A DNA stretch of 35,479 bases from Chitinophagaceae bacterium (GTDB taxonomy: Bacteria > Bacteroidota > Bacteroidia > Chitinophagales > Chitinophagaceae), in contig JAICGN010000036.1 of the NCBI GenBank assembly GCA_025923075.1, forward strand, positions 1-35,479, given 5' to 3'. How positions within the stretch are numbered: position 1 is the stretch's first letter; the number at the start of each line of letters is the position of its first letter. The notes beneath the pieces are model-generated. The model was given only the letters and a program-made list of their open reading frames with translations, was not told the DNA's origin and made no database searches. The position numbers were made by a program, and so were the translations under genes. Positions 18,833 to 26,116 of this stretch are shown piece after piece.

Positions 18833-19118
18833 GATTTTTGATTTTGTATCCGGTAATCCCAACATCCGGCACATGGATTCGACGGGTCTCCAACATATCT
18901 GATCACTTCATCCTTACCGGTAAGTCCGTCATTATCTCTAACAACCAATTCAAACACATATACTCCCTCAACCAGGTTATTGACTTTGGTTATGACGCTA
19001 TTTGCATTTGCAATTGTAAAAGCAACCGGACCGGATAAATATTTCCAGGAATAGCTTATAACATAAATCCCAATAATGCAATTAAAAAGAAAAATGAGGT
19101 TTTTAATGCGGGTCTCAT
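18829..19118 (-). pseudogene. Decayed secreted PKD (K319L-type) protein: signal peptide plus second half of domain, out of frame
   Basis: Reading the minus strand from about 19062 to the TAA at 18829-18831 gives a clear second half of a K319L/PKD domain: SYSWKYLSGPVAFTIANAN, then VNNLVEGVYVFELVVRDNDG and KDEVIRYVG, ending in a Cys-containing tail (NPCAGCWDY). There is no start codon in that frame; it is closed upstream by stops near 19135. In another frame, ATG at 19116-19118 starts a signal-peptide-like sequence (MRPALKTSFFFLIALLG) that hits a stop at 19056-19058, exactly where the PKD frame becomes meaningful. The simplest reading is a gene for a secreted PKD protein that lost its middle and its frame. 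The rest of the gap (19119-19232) shows nothing I can name. Confidence 0.6.
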
Positions 19119-19232
19119 GATTGCAACATTTTTATTAGTTATACAGGCCAGGCATCATTGATCCAAGCGCTGACCTGAAAAATGCAATGCCTATAAGTCT
19201 GATCTCATGATCGTAGTTTTATTTATTACCCT

Positions 19233-19682
19233 TTACAGAAATTTTACTTTTACGGAAGCCTTTCTTCCGTTCAATAAAAAATATTGGGGAACTGGATATA
19301 TATACAAGTGTCCGCCGACAGCATTAAAAAAATCAGTCCATCCGATTGAATAATAAAAATTAATGCCCGCAAGATAATATCCATAATCCTGAAAAACATT
19401 CAGCCACACAAATGAAGTGTCAAGCCTAATTGCAACTTTCATTGGTCTGGCAAGATTGAAAAAAAGATCAGGCCGGTCAATGTCAACCATAACATTGGTT
19501 CCCCAGCCCGGAATTCCTTTCCATGTAAGATCATTGAATTCAAATTCCCTGTCGCTTAAAGTATCCAACGTTTGCTGCGGCGCGGGGGCTGGTCCATCAA
19601 GAGAAGAATCTTTTCTGCAGGATAGAAAAATGGCGGGCCAAATCACTAAAGTAAAAAATGAAACATTCACAAACCTTTTCAT
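19233..19682 (-). CDS. Small lipoprotein of unknown function
   Basis: A protein of 149 residues. The N terminus (MKRFVNVSFFTLVIWPAIFLSC) ends in a lipobox FLSC followed by RKDSS, so it is a likely lipoprotein with Cys22 as the modified residue. The body has REFEFNDLTWKG, RPDLFFNLARPMKVAIRLD and several Tyr/Phe-rich strands (YGYYLAGINFYYSIGW), suggesting a small beta-sandwich. I recall similar sequences accompanying K319L/PKD-containing proteins in Chitinophagaceae, which fits the PKD remnant just downstream; I cannot verify this. It is last in a minus-strand series after 19804-20187, with a 121-base gap. Confidence 0.65.
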   Translation of the reverse strand: MKRFVNVSFFTLVIWPAIFLSCRKDSSLDGPAPAPQQTLDTLSDREFEFNDLTWKGIPGWGTNVMVDIDRPDLFFNLARPMKVAIRLDTSFVWLNVFQDYGYYLAGINFYYSIGWTDFFNAVGGHLYIYPVPQYFLLNGRKASVKVKFL

Positions 19683-19803
19683 AACTATAAAATTTCAAAT
19701 CAATGGCTCCATTGATTGATACTTTCAAGAATGACAGTCTCCGGAACATTTCCTGTTTGTCAAAGCAAAACTCAGTCGCTATTTTTTCGCAAGGTAAGCA
19801 CGA

Positions 19804-20187
19804 TTACTTATACACCACTCTGAAATCTTTTGATGCATTATTAGTGCCCTGGCTTTTTGATACGACTCTTACAGTAGCTATACAAAATTTTTGACGCGGT
19901 AAATAGACCAGCCTGATCGCACTTGTTTTAGCGCTGGTTTCTATTGCAGGGCCTTGCGGATAGTTGAAATTATCGGCCTCTCCTCTTACTGAAGAAATAA
20001 TCCTCACTCCACCTGGCGGCATTTTAGATTCCACCGTGACATGAAAGTTAAAGTCAGGCGCGTTTGTTTCATTGTATGCGGGCGCATCGATTGAAATACT
20101 TAGATTTTCTTCGACGTCTTCTCTGTCACATTTCAGCATCGTGATTGCACACAAAGAAACAACGATTGAAAAGCATATTTTACGCAT
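19804..20187 (-). CDS. Small exported protein of unknown function
   Basis: A protein of 127 residues. A hydrophobic N-terminal segment (MRKICFSIVVSLCAITMLKC) looks like a signal or lipoprotein signal peptide; the Cys20 context (MLKCDRED) is a weak lipobox. The rest resembles an extracellular beta-sandwich: NAPDFNFHVTVESKMPPGGVRI, then IRLVYLPRQKFCIATVRVVSKSQGTNNASKDFRVVYK, reminiscent of a fibronectin III/PKD-like strand pattern. It starts 21 bases after the delta-60 protein's stop and is probably co-transcribed with it. No function can be assigned. Confidence 0.65.
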   Translation of the reverse strand: MRKICFSIVVSLCAITMLKCDREDVEENLSISIDAPAYNETNAPDFNFHVTVESKMPPGGVRIISSVRGEADNFNYPQGPAIETSAKTSAIRLVYLPRQKFCIATVRVVSKSQGTNNASKDFRVVYK

Positions 20188-20208
20188 AAAAAAATGTTTG
20201 TATTTGGT

Positions 20209-22254
20209 TTATTTTGATACGACCACTTTAACCATCATTCTTTCCTGGTCATTATAAATTAATAACTGGTACATTCCTGAAGGCAACTTGTCTACCGGCA
20301 ACTGGTTACTCCGTTGATTTAATAGTTGGGTCAGCAAAAGCTTCCCTGTTATATCATATAGTTTCGCTTCGAGTTTATTATAAACAGGATTGACAACATC
20401 AATATTCAAAACTGTGCTTGCCGGGTTCGGGTAGTAACGTAGCCGGGCGTTTCCCACGGTAATATCTGCAACAGCCAGTACCACCAGCTCAAAACCGTCT
20501 GAGATATTCCGGCAACCATTATTATCTATAACTGAAACTTTATATGATCCTGTTTGAACCGGTTTATAAATGTTAGAATCATTGCCCGTAATAAGATTCC
20601 CGTTTAGCATCCATTCATAGTGAGAATAACCCGAACTAGTACTGAACTGCGGAGTGTTCCATATGATAGGTGGTCTTATTGGATTACTATTTACAGTAAC
20701 AGTAAGCGGTAATGATATTCCACAGCCTGCGGCATTACTTACTTCAACCGCATACGAACCGCTGACACTTGCTGCATAAGTGGAACTGGTTGCTCCAATG
20801 ATCGGTATTCCATCTTTGTACCATTGCATTACCCCTGTTTGATCTGACGTTAAGCTCACGTTTGATCCCTGGCAAATTGAAACACTACCGCCGGGAGTAA
20901 TAACAGGGGTAATTATCGGCCTGGAGTCAACCAGGCGTACCACTTCTATGTTTCGGTATTGATTTGCAGAAAAGCCGCCGACAATTATATTATTATTTTG
21001 AATTCCCAAACCGGTCACATAATCATCAGAGGAGGATGAATCAACATGGAAAATTGCCATTCCATTTCCATTAAAAGTGTTATCAAGACTGCCGTCTGTT
21101 TGATATCTCAAAACGCTAAACTTCCATGCAACACCGAATAATTGCAAACCTCCGGCTACCACGATTTTGTCATCTGGCTGAATTGCTAAAAAATCTGAGT
21201 TTACCTGGCAATCCTCATTACAAAAAATCGTAGATACTTTTCCATTTGATCCAAAACTGCTGTCAACGCTGCCATCTTTCGTGAATCTTTCGACCAGAAA
21301 GCGTTCGTCCCAGTTTGCTCCGGTAACCACGATCTTATTGTCCGCCTGAAGCTCCATCGCGGATGGATAATAAATAAACGTAGAATCCATGACTTTGCCA
21401 TTCTTGCCAAAGCTACTATCGGTAGTTCCATTAGTATTGTACCGCGTCATGGCAAATACCGGGTTGCAATAAACGTAACCATAATAATCATAACATCCGG
21501 TGTGGCTATAACTCTGCCCGCCCACTATAATCTTGCCATCAGTCTGAATAAGTATATTGTTTGCAGATTCAGATGAGTATTGTCCATAATAAGTGCTGCC
21601 GATATAAGTAATAAAATGCCCCAGATGGGTGACAATTTTTCCATTTTTTCCAAAACTGCTATCAACAACCCCATCTGCATTGTACCGGACAACAGCAAAA
21701 GCACTCACATATGTGCTATCCATACTGGTACCGACGACCACAATTTTTCCGTCGCTTTGCAGCGCCGCCTTATATGCATAGTCATCAGATAATCCGACTT
21801 GAGTTATCACTTTTCCACTTACGCCAAAACTACTATCGAGTGTTCCGTTATTATTATACCGTAACAGTACAAAATCAGCATTGAGTAAACTATAAGTAGT
21901 TCCTATCGCAACAATTTTTCCATCAGCCTGTAACATTATATGGTCAATATAATTATCCTCATTGCCAACGTTACTGAAAGCTTTGCCATTCATTCCAAAA
22001 GTTGAATCAAGACCGCCGTCTGCTTTATACCTGATCAAACCAAAATCAACGGTATCGGCGGGGTTAAGGACTGCTTGAATGATCTTACCATCTTGTTGAA
22101 TGACGATATCGCCAGCGTAGGTGTACTGAGATGCTGCAATCAGTCCGTAGCTTGTGCCTCTGGCACCGAAAGACAGGTCCCGGGGAGCGCAGATCTGTGT
22201 AAATCCATTTACTGCAGGTGTTGCCAGCATAAGCAGTATAAAAATCTTTTTCAT
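20209..22254 (-). CDS. Delta-60 repeat protein with Ig-like domain and type A T9SS sorting signal
   Basis: A secreted protein of 681 residues. After a signal peptide (about 1-19, ending NGFTQ), about six copies of the delta-60 repeat follow, each with a core such as LDSSFGVSGKV followed by QxDGKIVVVG; they span roughly residues 25-420 and form a propeller-like fold. An Ig-like domain (SICQGSNVSLTSDQTGVMQW) and a second one are at about 440-600. The last ~80 residues are a type A T9SS sorting domain (RYYPNPASTVLNIDV, LYDITGKLLL, LPSGMYQLLI, MVKVVVSK). It is therefore SprA cargo. It lies 40 bases downstream of the degenerate PAP2-like gene on the same strand and may share its transcript. The ligand is unknown. 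Confidence 0.9.
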   Translation of the reverse strand: MKKIFILLMLATPAVNGFTQICAPRDLSFGARGTSYGLIAASQYTYAGDIVIQQDGKIIQAVLNPADTVDFGLIRYKADGGLDSTFGMNGKAFSNVGNEDNYIDHIMLQADGKIVAIGTTYSLLNADFVLLRYNNNGTLDSSFGVSGKVITQVGLSDDYAYKAALQSDGKIVVVGTSMDSTYVSAFAVVRYNADGVVDSSFGKNGKIVTHLGHFITYIGSTYYGQYSSESANNILIQTDGKIIVGGQSYSHTGCYDYYGYVYCNPVFAMTRYNTNGTTDSSFGKNGKVMDSTFIYYPSAMELQADNKIVVTGANWDERFLVERFTKDGSVDSSFGSNGKVSTIFCNEDCQVNSDFLAIQPDDKIVVAGGLQLFGVAWKFSVLRYQTDGSLDNTFNGNGMAIFHVDSSSSDDYVTGLGIQNNNIIVGGFSANQYRNIEVVRLVDSRPIITPVITPGGSVSICQGSNVSLTSDQTGVMQWYKDGIPIIGATSSTYAASVSGSYAVEVSNAAGCGISLPLTVTVNSNPIRPPIIWNTPQFSTSSGYSHYEWMLNGNLITGNDSNIYKPVQTGSYKVSVIDNNGCRNISDGFELVVLAVADITVGNARLRYYPNPASTVLNIDVVNPVYNKLEAKLYDITGKLLLTQLLNQRSNQLPVDKLPSGMYQLLIYNDQERMMVKVVVSK

Positions 22255-22294
22255 GAGCTTAAATGGTTTTTAAAAAATATTTCTAAATCCACAC

Positions 22295-23665
22295 TTAGGG
22301 CGTTGCTGATTTTCTCTTTTGAAATAAAATGTTCTCAATATTCTGCGCCACTTTTCTGCCTTGTTCCAGGCCAACATCTACCGACAGTTTATAATGAATG
22401 CCACCATAGAATTTTGAATCTGCAGCTTCTCGTGCAATAGCCAGTAGCGAACCAAAGGTTCGAGGTTTCATGCCAAAGTCGTCATAAGTATGATCAGTAA
22501 TCGATACCTCGTCACCAAAAACACTACTGAGTGATTGAGCAATAGCTCCCGCCATAGCAGCGAAGCCTGCAGTATATTCCGGATGAGGAGGTGTGGGAAT
22601 AAAAGGCAACCATTCTCTGTAACCCATTACATTCCTGATATAGGTTACTGGTCGTAACAGGTTATAATCATATCTTGTCTTCCAGCAACTGATCCATGCA
22701 TCGTTTAGTGCCATTCCTGAAAGCGCATAAGCAAATGCTGCCTGATCCAACCTGGCATTTTTTTTCTGAAACACCTGTCGCATAATGTGCAACCAATGTC
22801 CCGGAGCCGTAAACCCGGGGTTAATGTCCTTCCAGAAGAAAGCAATTTCTTTTTGTTCCTCGGTCATATTTTGATCAACATCATATACGTCCTTTACCAT
22901 CCTGTAAAAATCGGAGGTTGGTTCTTCAGAATATTCAGGAGGCGCGGGAGGTTGTGTATTGTCAATACTTCCTTTTACAATCGTGCGAAGCTTGCCCCAA
23001 TACGGAATAACAGGTTTTGCAAAATTGGGAGGTGTGGGTACCCATTTGCCCCGTCCTGAGGGTGGATGATAGGGATTACTCGCAAACCGATATCCGTCCG
23101 TTTCAGACCAGTTAAATACTAACCGGCCAATTTTTTTTCCAAATGCTTCAGACCGTTCGATGGTAACAGAATCTGCATCCTTAGAAAATAAAGTTCTTAG
23201 AGTAAGTTCAAGTGAATCCATTGCATGTTTATTTTCGGCACTGGTAGAAAAAAACATTGCATGGTTGATAAATGAAAGTGCCGCATTCAGACTGGAAGGC
23301 CAATGATACTTAACCCCGGGATCAATTGCTGGAATTTCGCCTAGCCCATTAAAGTATTCCAATGGAAAATAGCTGGAAGATTTCTTCTGGATACCCGGAC
23401 GTATCGCTTCATATGCTGCGATACCACTATAAGAAAAAACACGTATAAAGGGTCCGTTGAAGCTTGCAATAGTAGTACTCATCACTTTTGCCTGCATGGT
23501 CATCCATTTGCCCAATACCTCATATGAATAATCGGAAGCAGGATTGCTCAGTTTGGGCGAAGAACTAATTGAACGGTCTGGTTGAAATGAAAGCAAGCCG
23601 CTGATTGCTGGTATCAGAATTATATATAGCAGGGACCTGGTAACAAGACAGAGATTTTTTTTCAT
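22295..23665 (-). CDS. PAP2/vanadium haloperoxidase-like protein with eroded active site
   Basis: A 456-residue member of the vanadium-dependent haloperoxidase/PAP2 superfamily, paralogous to 24097-25482 and 26117-27499 over its full length. The scaffold is kept (EAIRPGIQ, KAYHW equivalent KYHWPSS, SVTIERSEAFGKKIG, FFWKDINPGF, QGRKVAQNIEN), but the vanadate/phosphate pocket is altered. The first-motif Lys is Arg (RYDYNLLRP). PSGH is replaced by TAGF at 365-368, so the catalytic His is missing. The Arg of SRxYGGxH is Lys (Ser417-Lys418, with His424 kept). The N terminus has a signal or anchor segment but, unlike its paralogues, no lipobox Cys. The frame is intact, so it may be a non-catalytic binding protein. 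The delta-60 gene follows after 40 bases. Confidence 0.88.
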   Translation of the reverse strand: MKKNLCLVTRSLLYIILIPAISGLLSFQPDRSISSSPKLSNPASDYSYEVLGKWMTMQAKVMSTTIASFNGPFIRVFSYSGIAAYEAIRPGIQKKSSSYFPLEYFNGLGEIPAIDPGVKYHWPSSLNAALSFINHAMFFSTSAENKHAMDSLELTLRTLFSKDADSVTIERSEAFGKKIGRLVFNWSETDGYRFASNPYHPPSGRGKWVPTPPNFAKPVIPYWGKLRTIVKGSIDNTQPPAPPEYSEEPTSDFYRMVKDVYDVDQNMTEEQKEIAFFWKDINPGFTAPGHWLHIMRQVFQKKNARLDQAAFAYALSGMALNDAWISCWKTRYDYNLLRPVTYIRNVMGYREWLPFIPTPPHPEYTAGFAAMAGAIAQSLSSVFGDEVSITDHTYDDFGMKPRTFGSLLAIAREAADSKFYGGIHYKLSVDVGLEQGRKVAQNIENILFQKRKSATP

Positions 23666-23898
23666 AACCGATATTTTAAAAAAGAAATGTCGAAGGGTCT
23701 GATACGCCGGAAATTTTCAAAAGGTTAGAATCAAAATCAATATTTAATTTATACTATGTTCTTAATTCAAATTTTCTTTTTCGACCAAACAGGTTTAGAA
23801 TAAGGCATACATCTAAAAAACACCTCTGATCGTTTGTTATCGGCGACGAAATGCATACATCGAATAATTTCAATAACGCTTTCACCATTTCATCTTTC

Positions 23899-24096
23899 TT
23901 AAATCCTGCACACTTTCTTTAATGCGAATTCAAAGAAACAGGGCCTGACATTTTTTGTCCAAAGGAAATTGCTTATGTCGCCATCGGGATTGCTGCAATC
24001 GCTGTTGTTGGATAGTGCCTCGGTTGGCATAGCGATTACCGGGTCAGGCTCTGTTATTGAGATCAGTGGTTTGTCAATGGATCTGCAATGACTTAT
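23899..24096 (-). pseudogene. Decayed first half of a K319L/PKD domain
   Basis: Minus-strand translation between the PAP2 stop (24097) and TAA at 23899-23901 gives a degraded but recognisable first half of a K319L/PKD domain: PVIAMPTEALS, then NPDGDISNFLWTK, corresponding to the family pattern 'TITLPTNSV...DPDGTISSYLWTK'. The match stops at the 'SGP' turn (here VRP), after which the frame loses domain character. There is no start codon; the frame happens to be the same as that of the PAP2 gene upstream, separated by its TAA. The remaining intergenic stretch (23666-23898) is AT-rich and should hold the promoter of 22295-23665, but no box fits the consensus well. Confidence 0.55.
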
Positions 24097-25482
24097 TTAC
24101 TCTTTCAGGAATTTTATATTATTTAAAATATTCTGTGCTACTTTTTTTCCTTGTACAAGGCTCTTTTCCTGGGTTTCCACGTAATGCAACCCTCCATAAA
24201 CCCTGCTGTCTGCCATATCTGTCCCCATCTGAGTAAATGTATTGTAATGCCTCGGAGCGTAACCAAGATAATCGTACGTATGAAGTGTTATCGGGAAATT
24301 CTCTCCAAAACTATTGCTTAACATAGTGATCACAGCACCGTTTGTAGTGGCGTGTCCGGAAGGAAACTCAGGATGATTAGGGGTAGGGATATAAGTAGTC
24401 CAGGCTCCGGCTCCAGGTATGTTTGCCCTTATATACGTTACAGGGCGCATCACGTTAAATGTATATTTACTGGTAAAGAGTACAATCGTGACGTCATGCT
24501 GTGCCATGCCTATTTTAGCATAAGTCACGGCTGCCTGGTCCAGCGTAGGATTTGATATTCTCAACGCCTCCTGCAACACCCAAACAAAACCACCGCCAGG
24601 TCCATAACCTGGGTTATCCTTAAAGTAATCAGCCATCGCTTTTTGATCGGTTGTTAGCGAAAGCGATGCGTCGTAAACTTTTTTTACCATCGCATAATAT
24701 GCTGATGAAGGATCGGTGGAGAACGGTGGCGGTGGTGTAAGTGTAGTGCCGGCGTTAGAACCAGGTACCATCAGCCTGCGTTGATACGCATAAGGACCAA
24801 CTGCGGCGGCAGGAGGAGGAGACGTTGGTATCCAAAGTCCAAAACCTACCGGTGATACGTAAGGAGGATTTACATTTGCTGAACCATCTGTCGCAGCCCA
24901 GTTGGCAACCCTGGTGGCTACTTCTTTTCCGAATGCAGTCGAACGTTGTAGGGTGGCTGCATCAACTTCGCCAGCATACTTTGCTTTCAAACTATCTTCG
25001 ACATGCGTGATAAGAGTTTTGTTTTTTTCCGCAGTAGTTGGAAATAGCCTCCGGCTTATTTCTGCGAGCGCGGCATTCGCACTTGCAGCCCAATGATAAG
25101 CTTTACCGGGTTCTGTAGAAGGCATTGAGGGAAAATCGGTGAGTTGCCCGGAAAGTGACTGGTAAGCGGGCATGCCTGGTACCACCGCCTCATACAAAGC
25201 AATGCCAGAATATCCCTGTGCCCTGTCAGTAGCTTGTGTTCCCGTGCCAGCTGGCAACGGTAGGCGAAACATATCTAACTGCACGTTGATCCAGCGCACA
25301 ACCAGATCTGAAGAAAATGTTTTTGTCTGCTTTAAATGACCATGCTCTTTGTTATTATTAGCAGCACCTGCTTCTTCAGCTTGTTGTTGAGAAAAAGGTT
25401 TGTCGACTTGCTTTTGGCAGGAAATAAAAACTATCAGGCTCAATATTGAAAGCCCTGACAGCGTTTTGGTGATGGATCTCAT
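24097..25482 (-). CDS. PAP2/vanadium-dependent haloperoxidase-like lipoprotein (copy 2)
   Basis: A protein of 461 residues. The signal peptide ends in a lipobox (LIVFISC, Cys22), then QKQVDKPFS, so it is an envelope lipoprotein. The vanadate/phosphate-binding motifs of the superfamily are intact: KYTFNVMRP, HPEFPSGHA with PSGH at 374-377, and SRVYGGLH with Ser426, Arg427 and His433. Members either oxidise halides with peroxide or act as acid phosphatases; sequence alone does not separate them, and the bacterial lipoprotein branch is poorly characterised. It shows strong similarity to 26117-27499 (shared KTFSSE, GMPGYQSLYGQLTD-like and STEPGKAYHW). It is followed on the same strand by a PKD fragment. 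Confidence 0.9.
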   Translation of the reverse strand: MRSITKTLSGLSILSLIVFISCQKQVDKPFSQQQAEEAGAANNNKEHGHLKQTKTFSSDLVVRWINVQLDMFRLPLPAGTGTQATDRAQGYSGIALYEAVVPGMPAYQSLSGQLTDFPSMPSTEPGKAYHWAASANAALAEISRRLFPTTAEKNKTLITHVEDSLKAKYAGEVDAATLQRSTAFGKEVATRVANWAATDGSANVNPPYVSPVGFGLWIPTSPPPAAAVGPYAYQRRLMVPGSNAGTTLTPPPPFSTDPSSAYYAMVKKVYDASLSLTTDQKAMADYFKDNPGYGPGGGFVWVLQEALRISNPTLDQAAVTYAKIGMAQHDVTIVLFTSKYTFNVMRPVTYIRANIPGAGAWTTYIPTPNHPEFPSGHATTNGAVITMLSNSFGENFPITLHTYDYLGYAPRHYNTFTQMGTDMADSRVYGGLHYVETQEKSLVQGKKVAQNILNNIKFLKE

Positions 25483-25794
25483 AATTGCAAATTTTTGAAT
25501 TGAAAAATTGTATTTAAGTCTTAAAAGATTATAAAAAGGCGGAATTAAAATATTTGTTTCCCCCTTTGATTTAAATAGCGAGTCGGACTAATAATTTCTA
25601 ACAGCTCAAACTTACCTGCGCAAAACAGGTGTATACAAGCGTATTTTAACCTTTAGTTGTCACCGTTAAAACACGGGATTTCGGTTACGGGGAGTTTCCG
25701 GTTTTGTTACCTGGCGAGTGCCGCAGGATTTTTGTTCCTCAAAAGCTTGCAAAACCCATCCAATGATTTTAATTTTAGATTCAATCCAAAACCT
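25483..25794. other. Intergenic gap, divergent promoter region
   Basis: This 312-base gap separates the divergent PAP2 gene (minus) and the small membrane protein (plus). The left 130 bases are AT-rich, as expected for the PAP2 promoter. A short hairpin, acctg...caggt, is at 25614-25630. The right part (about 25657-25794) is less AT-rich and open in the frame of the small ORF, with a coding-like translation (SFRFCYLASAAGFLFLKSLQ), but with only a TTG start. I see no further gene. Confidence 0.4.
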
Positions 25795-26010
25795 ATGAAC
25801 AAAAAATACTACTCCTTCTGGTTGCGCGTTGGTCTTTTCCTTGTTGTTTTTGCAATTGCCTTTTTCCTGGTGATGTTCGTGGTAGATAGAGATCCTGTTC
25901 AGAATTTGCGAATACTTCTGATTAAGATCGGTTTCTTTGCAACTATTTCATCTTTGTTTTATAATTTATTGATTGAATCAAATCCGGAGACTATCGATCA
26001 AAAACATTGA
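25795..26010 (+). CDS. Small membrane protein of unknown function
   Basis: A protein of 71 residues if started at ATG 25795. Two hydrophobic segments are evident (about residues 9-30, WLRVGLFLVVFAIAFFLVMF, and about 40-58, LLIKIGFFATISSLFYNLL), separated by VVDRDPVQN, with a charged C terminus, suggesting a two-span inner-membrane protein. No family is recognised. It is the only plus-strand gene among minus-strand PAP2 genes and is convergent with 26117-27499; a hairpin terminator lies between them. An in-frame upstream extension to TTG at 25657 would add 46 residues and cannot be excluded. Confidence 0.5.
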   Translation: MNKKYYSFWLRVGLFLVVFAIAFFLVMFVVDRDPVQNLRILLIKIGFFATISSLFYNLLIESNPETIDQKH

Positions 26011-26084
26011 TGTCTTCTTCACGACGAAATTGGAGTATTAACCCAGATTATAATATTAGATCGGATTTTACCACTAAGAAGAGA

Positions 26085-26110
26085 GGCCTGACATTTTTTA
26101 AAGTCAGGCC
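26085..26110. terminator. Bidirectional hairpin terminator between convergent genes
   Basis: Perfect 8-base arms ggcctgac (26085-26092) and gtcaggcc (26103-26110) surround a 10-base T/A-rich loop. It lies 74 bases after the small membrane gene (plus) and a few bases past the stop of the PAP2 gene (minus), where a shared terminator is expected. A T-run follows on the plus strand at 26122-26128. Confidence 0.65.
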
Positions 26111-26116
26111 CTGCTA

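Noticed and set aside
18833-19038. Plus-strand open frame after fabH
   Set aside because: The opposite strand of the same stretch reads as a PKD half-domain, which explains the openness better.
20209-22254. Near-repeated DNA strings about every 150-200 bases, considered as a CRISPR or tandem DNA array
   Set aside because: They are codon-level repeats of the delta-60 motif (DSSFGxxGK and QxDGKIV) in one open frame, not identical repeats with unique spacers.
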